In this document: in pieces, positions 29,016-38,127 of the stretch | Layout of the letters: each line of letters opens with the position of its first letter | Position numbering within the stretch: position 1 is the stretch's first letter | Source: JAICUF01 sp038250675 | GTDB lineage: Bacteria > Gemmatimonadota > Gemmatimonadetes > Gemmatimonadales > GWC2-71-9 | Reading direction: 5' to 3' | Length of the DNA stretch: 64,000 bases | Assembly: GCA_038250675.1 (NCBI GenBank) | Contig: JBBSCB010000004.1 | Span: 74,482 to 138,481, forward strand | Translations under genes and position numbers: made by a program | The notes under the pieces: model-generated | Databases searched by the model: none | Seen by the model: only the letters and a program-made list of their open reading frames with translations | What the model was told of the DNA's origin: nothing

Positions 29016-29731
29016 AGGGGGCGGCCAGCGTGGCGACGCGCCGTCCGGTGAACCGGCGCACCGTCACCGAGCTCGCGCTCGAGGCGCTGCGCGAGCGCAT
29101 TGTCCGCGGCGACTATCCCGACGGCGCCGCCCTGCGGCAGGACGCGCTCGCCCGCGACCTCGGCGTCAGCCGCATACCGGTGCGTGAGGCCCTCCGGCAG
29201 CTCGAGGCCGAGGGACTCGTGTCGTTCAGCGCGCACTACGGCGCGATCGTCGCCACGCTCTCGCTCGACGAGATCGCCGAGCTGTTTGATCTGCGCGCCA
29301 TGATCGAGGCCGATCTCCTGCGCCGGGCCATTCCGTGCCTGCGGCCCGCCGACCAGCGCCACGCCGCTGAGGTTCTCGCCGGCTATGACCGCGCGCTCGA
29401 GGGCGGGGTGGTGGCGGAGTGGGGCACGCTCAACTGGCGTTTCCATGCCGCGCTGCTCGAGCCGGCCGGCCGTCCGCTCACTTTGGGCGTGCTGCGTGGC
29501 CTGCACAACAAGAGCGACCGCTACATGCGGCTCCAGCTCGTGCTCACGCACGGCCAGAGCCGGGCCAGCGACGAGCATCGTGCGGTGCTGGCCGCCGCCG
29601 CCGCGGGTGACGCCGATCGCGCCTGCGAGCTGCTCCGCGCGCACGTGCTGGGTGCCGGGCGCGCGCTCATCGACTTTCTGCGGACGCACCGTGCGGGCGC
29701 CGCCACGCCTGTGGGGGTGACAACGCCATGA
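29012..29731 (+). CDS. GntR/FadR-family transcriptional regulator
   Basis: 239 residues, ATG overlapping the peptidase stop. An N-terminal winged helix (residues 15-80; LRERIVRGDYPDGAALRQDALARDLGVSRIPVREALRQLEAEG) is followed by an FCD effector domain (about 90-220; FDLRAMIEADLLRRA, HAALLEPAGR, SDEHRAVLAAAAAGD). FCD members bind small acids, often through a metal ion. Encoded within the operon, it most likely senses hydroxyproline or an intermediate and controls the operon's own promoter. Confidence 0.88.
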   Translation: MKGAASVATRRPVNRRTVTELALEALRERIVRGDYPDGAALRQDALARDLGVSRIPVREALRQLEAEGLVSFSAHYGAIVATLSLDEIAELFDLRAMIEADLLRRAIPCLRPADQRHAAEVLAGYDRALEGGVVAEWGTLNWRFHAALLEPAGRPLTLGVLRGLHNKSDRYMRLQLVLTHGQSRASDEHRAVLAAAAAGDADRACELLRAHVLGAGRALIDFLRTHRAGAATPVGVTTP

Positions 29732-31167
29732 CGACCACGCTCCGGAGCTACGTCGGGGGCGGCTTCCGCGCTGGCGGTGGCGACCCGATCGACGACCTGA
29801 ATCCCTCCGACGCGGCGGACGTCGTCGCGCGCATCCCCGGCGGTGTGCCGGACGATGCGACGGCTGCGGTCGCCGCGGCCGAAGGCGCGCTGGTCGCCTG
29901 GCGCGCGCTCACGGGCTCCGCGCGGGCGGACCACCTGTACCGCTGGGCCGACGCGGTGACCGGCCGCGGCGAGGAGCTGGCGCAGGCGGTCGCTCGTGAA
30001 GTGGGGAAACCGATTGGCGAGGCGCGGGGCGAGGTCGGCCGCTGCGCCGTGATCCTCCGCTACTACGCGGGCGAAGCGGTCCGCGCGACGGGCCAGGTGG
30101 TGCCGGCGCAGGCCGCGGGCGCACTTCAGTTCACCATGCGTGAGCCGCTCGGCGTCGTCGGACTCATCACGCCGTGGAATTTTCCCGTTGCCATCCCGCT
30201 CTGGAAGGCGGCGCCGGCGCTGGCGTTCGGCAACACGGTGGTGCTCAAGCCGGCGGAGCAGGCCTCGCACGTGGCACTGCTCCTCGCGGAGATGGCCCAC
30301 GCCGCTGGCCTCCCCGCCGGCGTCTTCAACGTCCTCCTCGGCACCGGCCCGGCCGTGGGCGAATCACTGCTCCGGGCCGATGCGGTGCGCGGCGTCAGCT
30401 TCACCGGGTCCACCGGCGTCGGTGCCCGGGTGGCCGCCATCTGTGCCGAACGGAATATCCGGTATCAGACCGAAATGGGCGGCAAGAACGTCGCCATCGT
30501 GCTGGCGGATGCCGACCTCGATCTGGCCGCGAAGCTCACCGCCGCCGGCGCGATGCGCTATGCCGGCCAGAAATGCACGGCGACCAGCCGCGTCATCGTG
30601 GCTCGTGCAGTGGAGCAGCGGTTTCTGGAGAAGCTGCGTGCGCAGGTCGAGTCGCTCCCGCTCGGTCCGGTGACCGATGCGGCCTCGGCGGTGGGGCCGC
30701 TGATCAGCGCCGCCGCACGCGATCGCGTGCGCCAGGCCGTCGCCGGCGCCGATGCCGGTCAGGTCTGGGGCGGCGCGGCACCGACCGGCGCGGGTTATGA
30801 GCGGGGGTTCTTCGTGACGCCGGCGATCGTACGGGACGTCGCGCCTGGCGCGTCGCTCGCGCAGGATGAGCTCTTCGGCCCGGTGCTCGCCACCTTTACG
30901 GTGGACGATCTCGACGAGGCGATCACGCTGGCCAACAACACCCGCTACGGCCTGAGCGCGTCGCTGTTCACGCGGGACCTCGGATCGGCGCTGGGATACA
31001 TCCGGGCGATTCATGCCGGCCTGGTCCGAGTCAATGCGGACACCACCGGCGTCGACCCGCACGCGCCGTTCGGCGGCGTCAAGGCATCCAGCTCGGGCAG
31101 TCGGGAGCAGGGGAGCGCCGCGCGCGAGTTCTACACCGAGATCAAGACCGTCCAGGTCAGCGGATGA
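29728..31167 (+). CDS. Aldehyde dehydrogenase, likely 2-oxoglutarate semialdehyde dehydrogenase
   Basis: 479 residues. The ALDH catalytic pair is present: Glu249 (TEMGGKN) and Cys283 (GQKCTATSR), with the cofactor-binding FTGSTGVG and the WNFPVAIPLWK stretch. Family membership is certain. In hydroxyproline pathways an enzyme of this kind oxidises 2-oxoglutarate semialdehyde (2,5-dioxopentanoate) to 2-oxoglutarate, the last step, and the neighbours support that substrate. It overlaps the regulator and epimerase genes by 4 bases at either end. Confidence 0.88.
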   Translation: MTTTLRSYVGGGFRAGGGDPIDDLNPSDAADVVARIPGGVPDDATAAVAAAEGALVAWRALTGSARADHLYRWADAVTGRGEELAQAVAREVGKPIGEARGEVGRCAVILRYYAGEAVRATGQVVPAQAAGALQFTMREPLGVVGLITPWNFPVAIPLWKAAPALAFGNTVVLKPAEQASHVALLLAEMAHAAGLPAGVFNVLLGTGPAVGESLLRADAVRGVSFTGSTGVGARVAAICAERNIRYQTEMGGKNVAIVLADADLDLAAKLTAAGAMRYAGQKCTATSRVIVARAVEQRFLEKLRAQVESLPLGPVTDAASAVGPLISAAARDRVRQAVAGADAGQVWGGAAPTGAGYERGFFVTPAIVRDVAPGASLAQDELFGPVLATFTVDDLDEAITLANNTRYGLSASLFTRDLGSALGYIRAIHAGLVRVNADTTGVDPHAPFGGVKASSSGSREQGSAAREFYTEIKTVQVSG

Positions 31168-32117
31168 CTGCGGGCGCGGTGGCCGTTCGGGTGATCGATT
31201 CGCACACTGAGGGGGAGCCCACCCGCGTGGTGGTGGACGGATGGCCCATGCCGGCCGGGGCCACGATGGAGGCGCGACGCGACGATCTGCGGTCACGATA
31301 CGACCAGTGGCGGAGCGGCGTGGTCTGCGAGCCGCGGGGACACGATGCCCTGGTCGGTGCACTGCTCACGCCCGCGGTCGTGCCGGGGTCGGAGGCCGGC
31401 GTGATCTTCTTCAACAATGTCGGGTACCTGGGGATGTGCGGCCACGGGCTCATCGGGGTCGTTCGTACGCTGGAATACCTCGGCCGTATCGCGCCGGGCA
31501 TGGTCCGCCTCGACACACCTGCCGGCACGGTCTCCGCCGAGCTCGATGCCGATGGATCGGTGACCGTGAGCAACGTGCCGGCCCGGTGTCATCGACGCGA
31601 CGTGCCGGTGGACGTGCCCGGCGTCGGCCGCGTGACGGGAGACATCGCCTACGGAGGCAACTGGTTCTTCATCACGCACCTCCCAGAGCCCGTGCTGGAC
31701 CTGGGGCACCAGGCGGAGCTGACGGCGGTGACCCGCAGCATCATGGCTGCGCTCAGGGCGCAGGGCATCACCGGAGCGGACGGCGCGGAGATCGATCACA
31801 TCGAGCTCTCCGGCCCTCCCGTGCGGCCCGACGCCGACAGCCGCAACTTCGTGCTCTGTCCGGGGGGTGCCTACGACCGATCGCCCTGCGGTACCGGCAC
31901 GTCGGCGCGGATGGCGGCGCTGCATGCGCACGGGGAGCTGGCCATCGATCAGCAGTGGCGGCAGGAGAGCATCACGGGCAGCCGGTTCGTCGGGTGGCTC
32001 ACAAATGAAGCGGGCGAGCTGGTGCCGCACATCCGCGGACGCTCGTTCGTCACCGGCGACGCGGAGCTCCGCTTCGACCCGTCCGACCCGTTTCGGGCGG
32101 GCTTCACCGCCGGCTGA
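31164..32117 (+). CDS. 4-hydroxyproline 2-epimerase (proline racemase family)
   Basis: 317 residues. Both catalytic cysteines are present: Cys92 in MCGHGLIG and Cys242 in CGTGTSARMA. Two active cysteines fit the racemase/epimerase rather than the dehydratase, which has a threonine in place of the second cysteine. The enzyme inverts C2 of trans-4-hydroxy-L-proline to give cis-4-hydroxy-D-proline, the substrate of the next three gene products. HTEGEPTR at the N-terminus is typical of the family. Confidence 0.92.
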   Translation: MTAGAVAVRVIDSHTEGEPTRVVVDGWPMPAGATMEARRDDLRSRYDQWRSGVVCEPRGHDALVGALLTPAVVPGSEAGVIFFNNVGYLGMCGHGLIGVVRTLEYLGRIAPGMVRLDTPAGTVSAELDADGSVTVSNVPARCHRRDVPVDVPGVGRVTGDIAYGGNWFFITHLPEPVLDLGHQAELTAVTRSIMAALRAQGITGADGAEIDHIELSGPPVRPDADSRNFVLCPGGAYDRSPCGTGTSARMAALHAHGELAIDQQWRQESITGSRFVGWLTNEAGELVPHIRGRSFVTGDAELRFDPSDPFRAGFTAG

Positions 32118-33241
32118 TGGCGGCCATACCCGACGTCCTCATCGTCGGCGGCGGGATCGTCGGCGTGGCGTGCGCCGATGCGCTGGCGCAGGACGGCGCG
32201 CGGGTTACGGTGCTGGAATCGGAGTTCGTCGGCGCCGGCGCCACCGCCGCGGGCATGGGTCACATCGTGGTGATGGACGATTCGGAGGCGCAGTTTGCGC
32301 TCACCGCCTGGTCGCGCGGGCTTCTGGCCGGCCTGATCGATGAGCTGCCGGCCGATGTCGAGCACGACGCCTGCGGCACGATCTGGATCGCGGTTGGCGC
32401 CGCCGAACTCGAGGAGGCGAGAGGCAAGCTCGCCTTCTTCCGCGCCCGCGGCGTCGTGGCCGAGCTGCTCGATGCGGCGCAGCTGCGCGAGGCCGAGCCG
32501 CGGCTCCGGCCGGGACTGGCCGGCGGGCTCCGCGTGCCGGGCGACAGCGTCGTCTATCCGCCGGCGCTGGCGCGCTGGCTGGCGGCCCGCGCGCGACGGG
32601 CCGGCGCCACCATTCACGAACGGGTCGCGGTGGAGCGGATCACGCCCGACGGCGTCATGACCGGCAACGGGGAGTTCGCCGCGCCGCTGATCGTCAACGC
32701 CGCCGGCGCGCACGCCGCGGTACTCACTCCCGGGCTTCCCATCGTGCCGCGCCGCGGGCTCCTGGCCATCACCGATCGCTACCCAAAATTCTGTCGGCAC
32801 CAGCTGGTCGAGCTGGGCTACCTCCAGAGCGCCCACGCACTCTCGGATGCCTCGGTCGCGTTCAACGTGCAGCCGCGCCGCACCGGCCAGGTGCTCATCG
32901 GTTCGTCGCGCGAGCTGGTTGGGTGGGACAGAGTGCCGAATCGGCCGCTGCTGGCGCGGATGCTTGCCCGCGCCGTCACGTTCATGCCGGGGCTCGCCGG
33001 CATGGATGTGATCCGCACCTGGGCCGGCTTCCGGCCGGCCACCCCCGACAAGCTGCCGCTGGTGGGTCCCTGGCCCGACCGACCGGGCCTCTGGATCGCG
33101 GCCGGCCACGAGGGGCTTGGCATCACGACCGCACTGGGCACGGCGCGGCTGCTGGCCGACCTGATCGCGGGCCGAGTTCCGGCGATCGACCCCGCACCCT
33201 ATGCCGCGGCGCGAGCGGCGCAGCCGGTAACCGCGGCATGA
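32117..33241 (+). CDS. D-hydroxyproline dehydrogenase, FAD oxidase subunit
   Basis: 374 residues of the DAO family. The N-terminal dinucleotide motif is VLIVGGGIVGVACADAL and ends with ESEFVGAGAT. The C-terminal part has TWAGFRPATPDKLPLVG and AAGHEGLGITTALGTARL, typical of glycine oxidase-like proteins. It oxidises cis-4-hydroxy-D-proline to 1-pyrroline-4-hydroxy-2-carboxylate, with electrons passing to the following ferredoxin-like and FAD/NAD-type subunits. Start and stop bases overlap both neighbouring genes. Confidence 0.88.
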   Translation: MAAIPDVLIVGGGIVGVACADALAQDGARVTVLESEFVGAGATAAGMGHIVVMDDSEAQFALTAWSRGLLAGLIDELPADVEHDACGTIWIAVGAAELEEARGKLAFFRARGVVAELLDAAQLREAEPRLRPGLAGGLRVPGDSVVYPPALARWLAARARRAGATIHERVAVERITPDGVMTGNGEFAAPLIVNAAGAHAAVLTPGLPIVPRRGLLAITDRYPKFCRHQLVELGYLQSAHALSDASVAFNVQPRRTGQVLIGSSRELVGWDRVPNRPLLARMLARAVTFMPGLAGMDVIRTWAGFRPATPDKLPLVGPWPDRPGLWIAAGHEGLGITTALGTARLLADLIAGRVPAIDPAPYAAARAAQPVTAA

Positions 33242-33486
33242 TCCCCGAGGTGGAGATCGTGCTGGATGGCGCGCCGGTGCGCGTTCCGGCCGACGCGACG
33301 CTGGCCGCCGCACTGTTGTCGGTCGGGCGGATGGCGCTCCGGCGCTCGGTGGACGGCGAGCCCCGTGGTGCGCTGTGCGGCATGGGTATCTGCTTTGCCT
33401 GCCGGGTGACGGTGGACGGCCGGACCCACCGGCGGGCATGTCTCGAGCCGGTCCGCTCCGGCATGCGGGTGACAACCGGTGACTGA
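33238..33486 (+). CDS. D-hydroxyproline dehydrogenase, small 2Fe-2S subunit
   Basis: 82 residues. A ferredoxin-like 2Fe-2S protein with the cysteine set CGMGICFAC and RRAC near residues 46-70. Similar small subunits (as in HcnA-type dehydrogenases) carry electrons between the two FAD subunits. Its ATG overlaps the previous stop (ATGA), and its end overlaps the next gene by 8 bases, as expected for subunits of one complex. Confidence 0.88.
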   Translation: MIPEVEIVLDGAPVRVPADATLAAALLSVGRMALRRSVDGEPRGALCGMGICFACRVTVDGRTHRRACLEPVRSGMRVTTGD

Positions 33487-34783
33487 GGCGTCGCGCTGCC
33501 GGATGGACGTGGAGGTCGCGGTGGTCGGCGCGGGGCCGGCGGGCATCGCCGCCGCGATCATGACGGCGGAGGCCGGCCGGCGGACCGTGGTCGTCGACGC
33601 CGCATCGCTGCCTGGTGGGCAGATCTGGCGGCACCGTTCGCGTGGTGATCTGCCCCGCGATGCGCGACGCTGGCTCGTGCGCCTCGAGCGGTGCGGTGCC
33701 GTGATTCTTTCGGATGCCACGGTGATCGACGCGACGACCGCGGCCGGCGCGCCGCCGACGCTGCTGCTGAGCCGCCACGGCGACGCCATCAAGATCGAGG
33801 CGCAGTCGGTGATCATCGCGACCGGTGCGCAGGAGCGATTTCTCCCGTTTCCCGGCTGGACCACGCCCGGCGTCTTCGGCCTGGGCGGGATGCAGGCGCT
33901 CGTCAAGTCCGGTGCGCTGGTCGGAGGGCTTCGCATCGTGCTCGCGGGGTCCGGGCCGCTGCTGCTTCCCGTGGCGGCGCTGCTCGCCGCGCGCGGCGCA
34001 CATCTGTCGGTCGTCGCGGAGCAGGCGTCGCCCGGGCGCATGGCGCGGTTTGTTGCCGGGCTGTGGCGCCATCCGGCGCGGCTGACGCAGGCGGCCGCGC
34101 TGCGCACGCGGTTCCTCGGAACCGCATATCGGTGGGGCACCTGGGTCGAGCGGGTGCGCCCCGCAGCGGCCGGGCTGTCCGTCGTGCTCACCGACGGACG
34201 GACGCGCCGGGAGATCGCCTGTGATCTGGCCGGCGTGGGGTTCGGCCTGGTCCCGGCAACGGAGTTGGCTCGCCTGCTCGGCTGCCAGATCCAGGGCGAC
34301 CGCGTGGTCGTGGACGCCGGGCAGCGGACGTCGGTGCCGCGGGTCTTCGCTGCCGGAGAGCCGACCGGCATCGCCGGTGCCGACGCGGCGCTCGCCTCGG
34401 GCACGGCGGCCGGTGCCGCGGCGGCCGGCGTCGCGGCTCCCCGATCCGGACGACGGGCCGGACGCGATGCGGCGTTTGCCGCGCAGCTCGCCGAGACGTT
34501 TGCGCTGCGCGAGGAATTGCGGGCCCTGCCGGAGCCCGACACGATCGTCTGCCGATGTGAAGACGTCCGTCACCGCGAGTTCCAGCGCGGCACCTGCGCG
34601 CGCGAGACCAAGCTGCGTACCCGCGCCGGCATGGGCGCGTGCCAGGGCCGCATCTGCGGGCCCATGCGTGAGTTTCTGTTCGGCGCCGGCGTGGAGCCGC
34701 CCCGCGCGCCGCTCTTTCCCACCGCCGTCGCCGCGCTCTGCAGTCCCGATGCCGGCCAGTCATCAACCCGAGGAGCGCCCTGA
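33479..34783 (+). CDS. D-hydroxyproline dehydrogenase, FAD/BFD-type subunit
   Basis: 434 residues from a GTG. An N-terminal FAD-binding fold has VAVVGAGPAGIAAAIMTAEAG. A second nucleotide-binding segment follows (RIVLAGSGPLLL). The C-terminal BFD-like domain (about 350-415) has VCRCEDV and CQGRICGP, giving four cysteines for a 2Fe-2S cluster. Such HcnB-like subunits pass electrons onward from the small subunit to a quinone or similar acceptor. Coupled to the gene before and after. Confidence 0.88.
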   Translation: MTEASRCRMDVEVAVVGAGPAGIAAAIMTAEAGRRTVVVDAASLPGGQIWRHRSRGDLPRDARRWLVRLERCGAVILSDATVIDATTAAGAPPTLLLSRHGDAIKIEAQSVIIATGAQERFLPFPGWTTPGVFGLGGMQALVKSGALVGGLRIVLAGSGPLLLPVAALLAARGAHLSVVAEQASPGRMARFVAGLWRHPARLTQAAALRTRFLGTAYRWGTWVERVRPAAAGLSVVLTDGRTRREIACDLAGVGFGLVPATELARLLGCQIQGDRVVVDAGQRTSVPRVFAAGEPTGIAGADAALASGTAAGAAAAGVAAPRSGRRAGRDAAFAAQLAETFALREELRALPEPDTIVCRCEDVRHREFQRGTCARETKLRTRAGMGACQGRICGPMREFLFGAGVEPPRAPLFPTAVAALCSPDAGQSSTRGAP

Positions 34784-35685
34784 TGCGGAAGCAGGACTGG
34801 GCCGGTGTCTTTCCCGCCGTCACCACGCCGTTCGATCCCGCGCTGGCCGTCGATCATGGTGCGCTGGCGTCGCACGTGGAGTGGCTCGTGGCCGCCGGCT
34901 GCCGCGGCATCGTGGCACTCGGCTCGCTGGGCGAAGGCGCCACGCTCGATGTGGCCGAAAAGCGGGCCGTGCTCGCCACCTGTCGCGATGCGGCGGGCGG
35001 AAGCGTCCCGGTCATCGCCGGGATCAGTGGCCTGGCCACCGCCGAGTGCACTGCGCTGGCGCGCGATGCCGAGCAGATCGGCTGCGACGGGCTGATGGTG
35101 CTGCCGCCGTACGTCTATCGCGGTGACTGGCCTGAGACCGAGGCGCACTTCTCCGCGGTCATTGAGGCGACGCCGCTCTCCTGCATGCTCTACAACAACC
35201 CCATTGCGTACGGGACCGATCTACTGGCGGAGGACGTCGCCCGGCTTGCGGAGCGGCATGCCAACGTTCACGCCGTCAAGGAATCCAGCGGGGATGCGCG
35301 GCGCGTCACCGCGCTGCGGGCCCGGCTGGGCGATCGTCTCGCCCTCTTCGCGGGACTTGACGACATGATCGTTGAGGCGGTGGCCGTCGGTGCCGACGGC
35401 TGGGTGGCGGGTCTGGTCAACGCGCTGCCGGGAGAGTCGGTCCGGCTGTTCGACCTGGCCCGCGCGGGCCGCACAGACGAGACGCGCGCGCTCTACGACT
35501 GGTTCCTGCCCCTGCTTCGCTTCGACACGGTGCCCAAGTTTGTGCAGCTCATCAAGCTGGTCCAGGCCGCGCTGGGCCGCGGCACCGAGACGGTGCGCCC
35601 GCCCCGGCTGCCGGTCGGCGGTGCCGAGCGGGCGGCCGCGCTGGCCGTCCTCAACGAGCGACTGGAGTGCCGGCCCGTGTCCTAG
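34783..35685 (+). CDS. DHDPS-family deaminase, 1-pyrroline-4-hydroxy-2-carboxylate deaminase
   Basis: 300 residues. A class I aldolase barrel with Schiff-base Lys166 (AVKESSGD), the proton-relay Tyr137 (LYNNPIAYG) and the GSLGEGATL phosphate-type loop in place of GTTGE. It would convert the pyrroline product of the dehydrogenase to 2-oxoglutarate semialdehyde and ammonia. This is the last gene of the operon. A plain dihydrodipicolinate synthase is less likely given its partners. Confidence 0.88.
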   Translation: MRKQDWAGVFPAVTTPFDPALAVDHGALASHVEWLVAAGCRGIVALGSLGEGATLDVAEKRAVLATCRDAAGGSVPVIAGISGLATAECTALARDAEQIGCDGLMVLPPYVYRGDWPETEAHFSAVIEATPLSCMLYNNPIAYGTDLLAEDVARLAERHANVHAVKESSGDARRVTALRARLGDRLALFAGLDDMIVEAVAVGADGWVAGLVNALPGESVRLFDLARAGRTDETRALYDWFLPLLRFDTVPKFVQLIKLVQAALGRGTETVRPPRLPVGGAERAAALAVLNERLECRPVS

Positions 35686-35717
35686 GGGGCGCTGACACGT
35701 CTCCACTGGCGCGACGG

Positions 35718-35735
35718 TGTACCGGGCGGTACACT
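35718..35735. promoter_or_regulatory. Perfect 7+4+7 palindrome before a peptidase lipoprotein gene
   Basis: GTGTACC and GGTACAC flank a 4-base GGGC centre, 25 bases before the start at 35760. The right arm contains TACACT, which could be a -10 box, so the site may be an operator that overlaps a promoter. No regulator gene is adjacent. Confidence 0.45.
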
Positions 35736-35759
35736 GGACTACCCCCAATCCCGGTCTCG

Positions 35760-37583
35760 ATGCGATACTCCCCTCGGCATGTCCTGCTGCCGATCGCCGC
35801 CCTCGGCGTGCTTTCGGGCTGCGGTGGCGACACCACCAGCCCGCCGGCTGTGGTGCGCGCCGCCGACCATCTCGTGTTTGCTGTGGCGCCGTCCGACACC
35901 GCGGAGAGCGGTGCCGCGCTGGCTCGTCAGCCGGTGATCCAGGTCGTCGATGCGGCGGGGCAGGCGTTCGCCAGCGCGGGCGTCGCCATTGCCGTCACCG
36001 TTGATGGCGGCGCCACCGTCACCGGAGCGGCCGCCGTGACAACTGACGCAAGCGGCCGAGCGACGTTCGCCGGCCTTGGGGTCGCCGGCCTCGCCGGAGC
36101 GCGCACGCTCGCCTTCGCTGCCACCGCGCTCGCCCCGCTCTCCCATCCCATCGCCATCGTCGCTGGCGCGGCCACCCATCTCACCCTGAGCGCCGGTGAC
36201 GCACAGGCGGCCACGGTGGGCTCGGCACTCCCGGTCGCGCCGAGCGTACTGGTCACTGACGCTGTGGGCAATCCGCGCGCCGGCGTGACGGTGACGTTCG
36301 CCATCGCCGCCGGCGGCGGGTCCGAAGCCACGGCGTCCGCCATCAGCGGGGCAAGCGGGATGGCCGTGGGTGGGACGTGGACCCTTGGCACCGTCGCCGG
36401 CGCCAATACGCTGACGGCCACGGCGCCTGGTGCGCCTCCCGTCACGCTGCACGCCATCGGCACCGCCGGGCCCGCCGCGGCGGTTGTGATCATTCGCGGA
36501 GACGGCCAATCGGCGCCGGTCGGCCAGGCCGTACCGGTGGATCCCGCCGTCCAGGTCCGCGATCAGTATGGCAACGTCACGGCGGGCACGGCGCAATTTG
36601 CCGTGACCGCGGGAGGTGGTGCCGTCGCACCGTCAGGCACTGATGCCGCCGGCTCGCAGTCAGCCCGCTGGTCGCTGGGTGCCCTGGGCACCAACACGTT
36701 GACCGCCACCTCAGGCTCCGCGAGCGTCACGTTCACGGCGACCGGCACGCCGATCGTCAGCCAGTTCCAGATCACGCTCAGCGTCATCACCCCCCTCACG
36801 GCCTCACAGGCCGCGGCGTTCGATGCCGCGCGCACGCGCTGGAGCAGGGCTGTCGTCGGCGATCTGCCGGACACCCCCGTGAACGTCTCCGCCGGCCAGT
36901 GCTTCGCGACTCAGCCCGCAGTGAACCAGATGGTCGACGACATATTGATTTTCGTTGAGGTAGACAGTATCGATGGCCCCGGCAAGGTGCTCGGCCAGGC
37001 GGGGCCGTGCTTCCTCCGGCCCGGAGCGGGCCTGCCGGTCGTGGGGGTGATGGAGTTCGACGTCGCCGACCTGGACCAGATCGAAGCGAGCGGAGAGCTG
37101 ACCGACGTCATCACGCATGAGATGGCGCACGTGCTCGGGTTCGGTACGCTCTGGGCTGCCCGCAGTCTCGTCACGGGCCTTGGCAGCGCAGACCCATTCT
37201 TCACGGGGGCTGCGGCGCAGCAGGAGTTTGTCGCGGTGGGCGGAACCGTCACCTATGTGGGAACACCGGTGCCGGTCGAAAACCTGGGTGGCGCGGGCAC
37301 CGCAGGCGTGCACTGGCGCGAGGCCGTCATGACCAACGAACTCATGACCGGCTACGTCAGCGGCACGCCCAATCCGCTCAGCGTCGTCACGATCGGATCG
37401 TTGCGGGATCTCGGGTACGTCGTCGATTTGTCCGCGGCGGACAGCTACAGTTTGCTCGGCGGGCTTCGGGGCGGGGCCGTGGCCCCCCGGGGGCCGGTGC
37501 GAGCGATCGTGGAGTCGCCGCTCGCCAGCCCGATCCTCGTCCTCGACGGCCGCGGACGGCCAGTCTCGCAGCGACCGCGCTGA
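35760..37583 (+). CDS. Lipoprotein with Ig-like domains and a zinc metallopeptidase domain
   Basis: 607 residues from the ATG at 35760; an in-frame start at 35667 is less likely as it hides the signal. The lipobox LGVLSGCGGD puts lipid on the Cys near residue 20. Three or four Ig-like (invasin/Big-type) repeats cover residues 35-330, with recurring D-x-x-G-N-P/V and A-x-G patterns. The C-terminal part has HEMAHVLGFGTLW (HExxHxxGFG), as in leishmanolysin-like peptidases, and a later stretch ELMTGYVSGTPNPLS. The protein likely degrades external proteins at the cell surface. The substrate is unknown. Confidence 0.8.
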   Translation: MRYSPRHVLLPIAALGVLSGCGGDTTSPPAVVRAADHLVFAVAPSDTAESGAALARQPVIQVVDAAGQAFASAGVAIAVTVDGGATVTGAAAVTTDASGRATFAGLGVAGLAGARTLAFAATALAPLSHPIAIVAGAATHLTLSAGDAQAATVGSALPVAPSVLVTDAVGNPRAGVTVTFAIAAGGGSEATASAISGASGMAVGGTWTLGTVAGANTLTATAPGAPPVTLHAIGTAGPAAAVVIIRGDGQSAPVGQAVPVDPAVQVRDQYGNVTAGTAQFAVTAGGGAVAPSGTDAAGSQSARWSLGALGTNTLTATSGSASVTFTATGTPIVSQFQITLSVITPLTASQAAAFDAARTRWSRAVVGDLPDTPVNVSAGQCFATQPAVNQMVDDILIFVEVDSIDGPGKVLGQAGPCFLRPGAGLPVVGVMEFDVADLDQIEASGELTDVITHEMAHVLGFGTLWAARSLVTGLGSADPFFTGAAAQQEFVAVGGTVTYVGTPVPVENLGGAGTAGVHWREAVMTNELMTGYVSGTPNPLSVVTIGSLRDLGYVVDLSAADSYSLLGGLRGGAVAPRGPVRAIVESPLASPILVLDGRGRPVSQRPR

Positions 37584-37724
37584 CGGTCGTTAGAGTCCCG
37601 TCGGCTCCAGCGCTCGGTCTCCGGGACGTGCAGCGTCACCGCTGCGCGCATGCCGCCTCGAGGTCATTGACCATGACTAGCGGCCACCTCCACCGGGGCC
37701 CGGCGACGCGCGTCACCGGGAGGG

Positions 37725-37754
37725 TTGCGGGGTCGGGCGCGGGGCACCTAGTAT
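37725..37754 (+). promoter_or_regulatory. Candidate promoter before a small secreted protein
   Basis: TTGCGG and TAGTAT are 18 bases apart; the expected transcript starts about 22 bases before the GTG at 37783, followed by the membrane protein gene at 38117. Confidence 0.4.
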
Positions 37755-37782
37755 CGCTGCGTACCTTTTCCCCGGCGGACCC

Positions 37783-38127
37783 GTGGCTCAGCGGCGCGCG
37801 TCAATCAGCCTGGTCATCGGCGTCGTCGGTGTGACAGCGGCGGCGGTGTGGGCCGTCAGTGCGCGCGGCGTGCCGTCGTTCGCGCGGTACGACTCGACCG
37901 CCGCGCTCGTGCCCTCGTCCCGCCCGGCGGTACCGCTGCCACTTCCTGCGGCCGAGACCGCACGTCGCGCCGCTCGCCCTGCCGGTCTCACCGGCCGCGC
38001 ACCCGTGGCCACTGCAGCCGCAGACAGCGCCGACAGCGCCCGTCGCCGCCCCCATCGGTCCGACACCTACGGCGGCTACAGCGGCTACGGGGCGCGAGAG
38101 CGACGCGGCGCCCCCAATGGGAAGTGA
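37783..38127 (+). CDS. Possible small exported, low-complexity protein
   Basis: 114 residues from GTG. A hydrophobic start (LVIGVVGVTAAAVWAVSA) looks like a signal or anchor; the rest is rich in Ala, Arg, Pro and Ser, ending in DTYGGYSGYGARERRG. No family recognised. The frame ends 11 bases inside the next gene. A promoter candidate lies right before it, which favours reality, but the compositional bias of high-GC DNA could produce such a frame by chance. Confidence 0.4.
   Translation: MAQRRASISLVIGVVGVTAAAVWAVSARGVPSFARYDSTAALVPSSRPAVPLPLPAAETARRAARPAGLTGRAPVATAAADSADSARRRPHRSDTYGGYSGYGARERRGAPNGK

Noticed and set aside
31949..34573. Very long minus-strand frame across the hydroxyproline genes
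   Set aside because: Antisense to three enzymes with catalytic residues in place; low-complexity Arg/Gly/Pro content.
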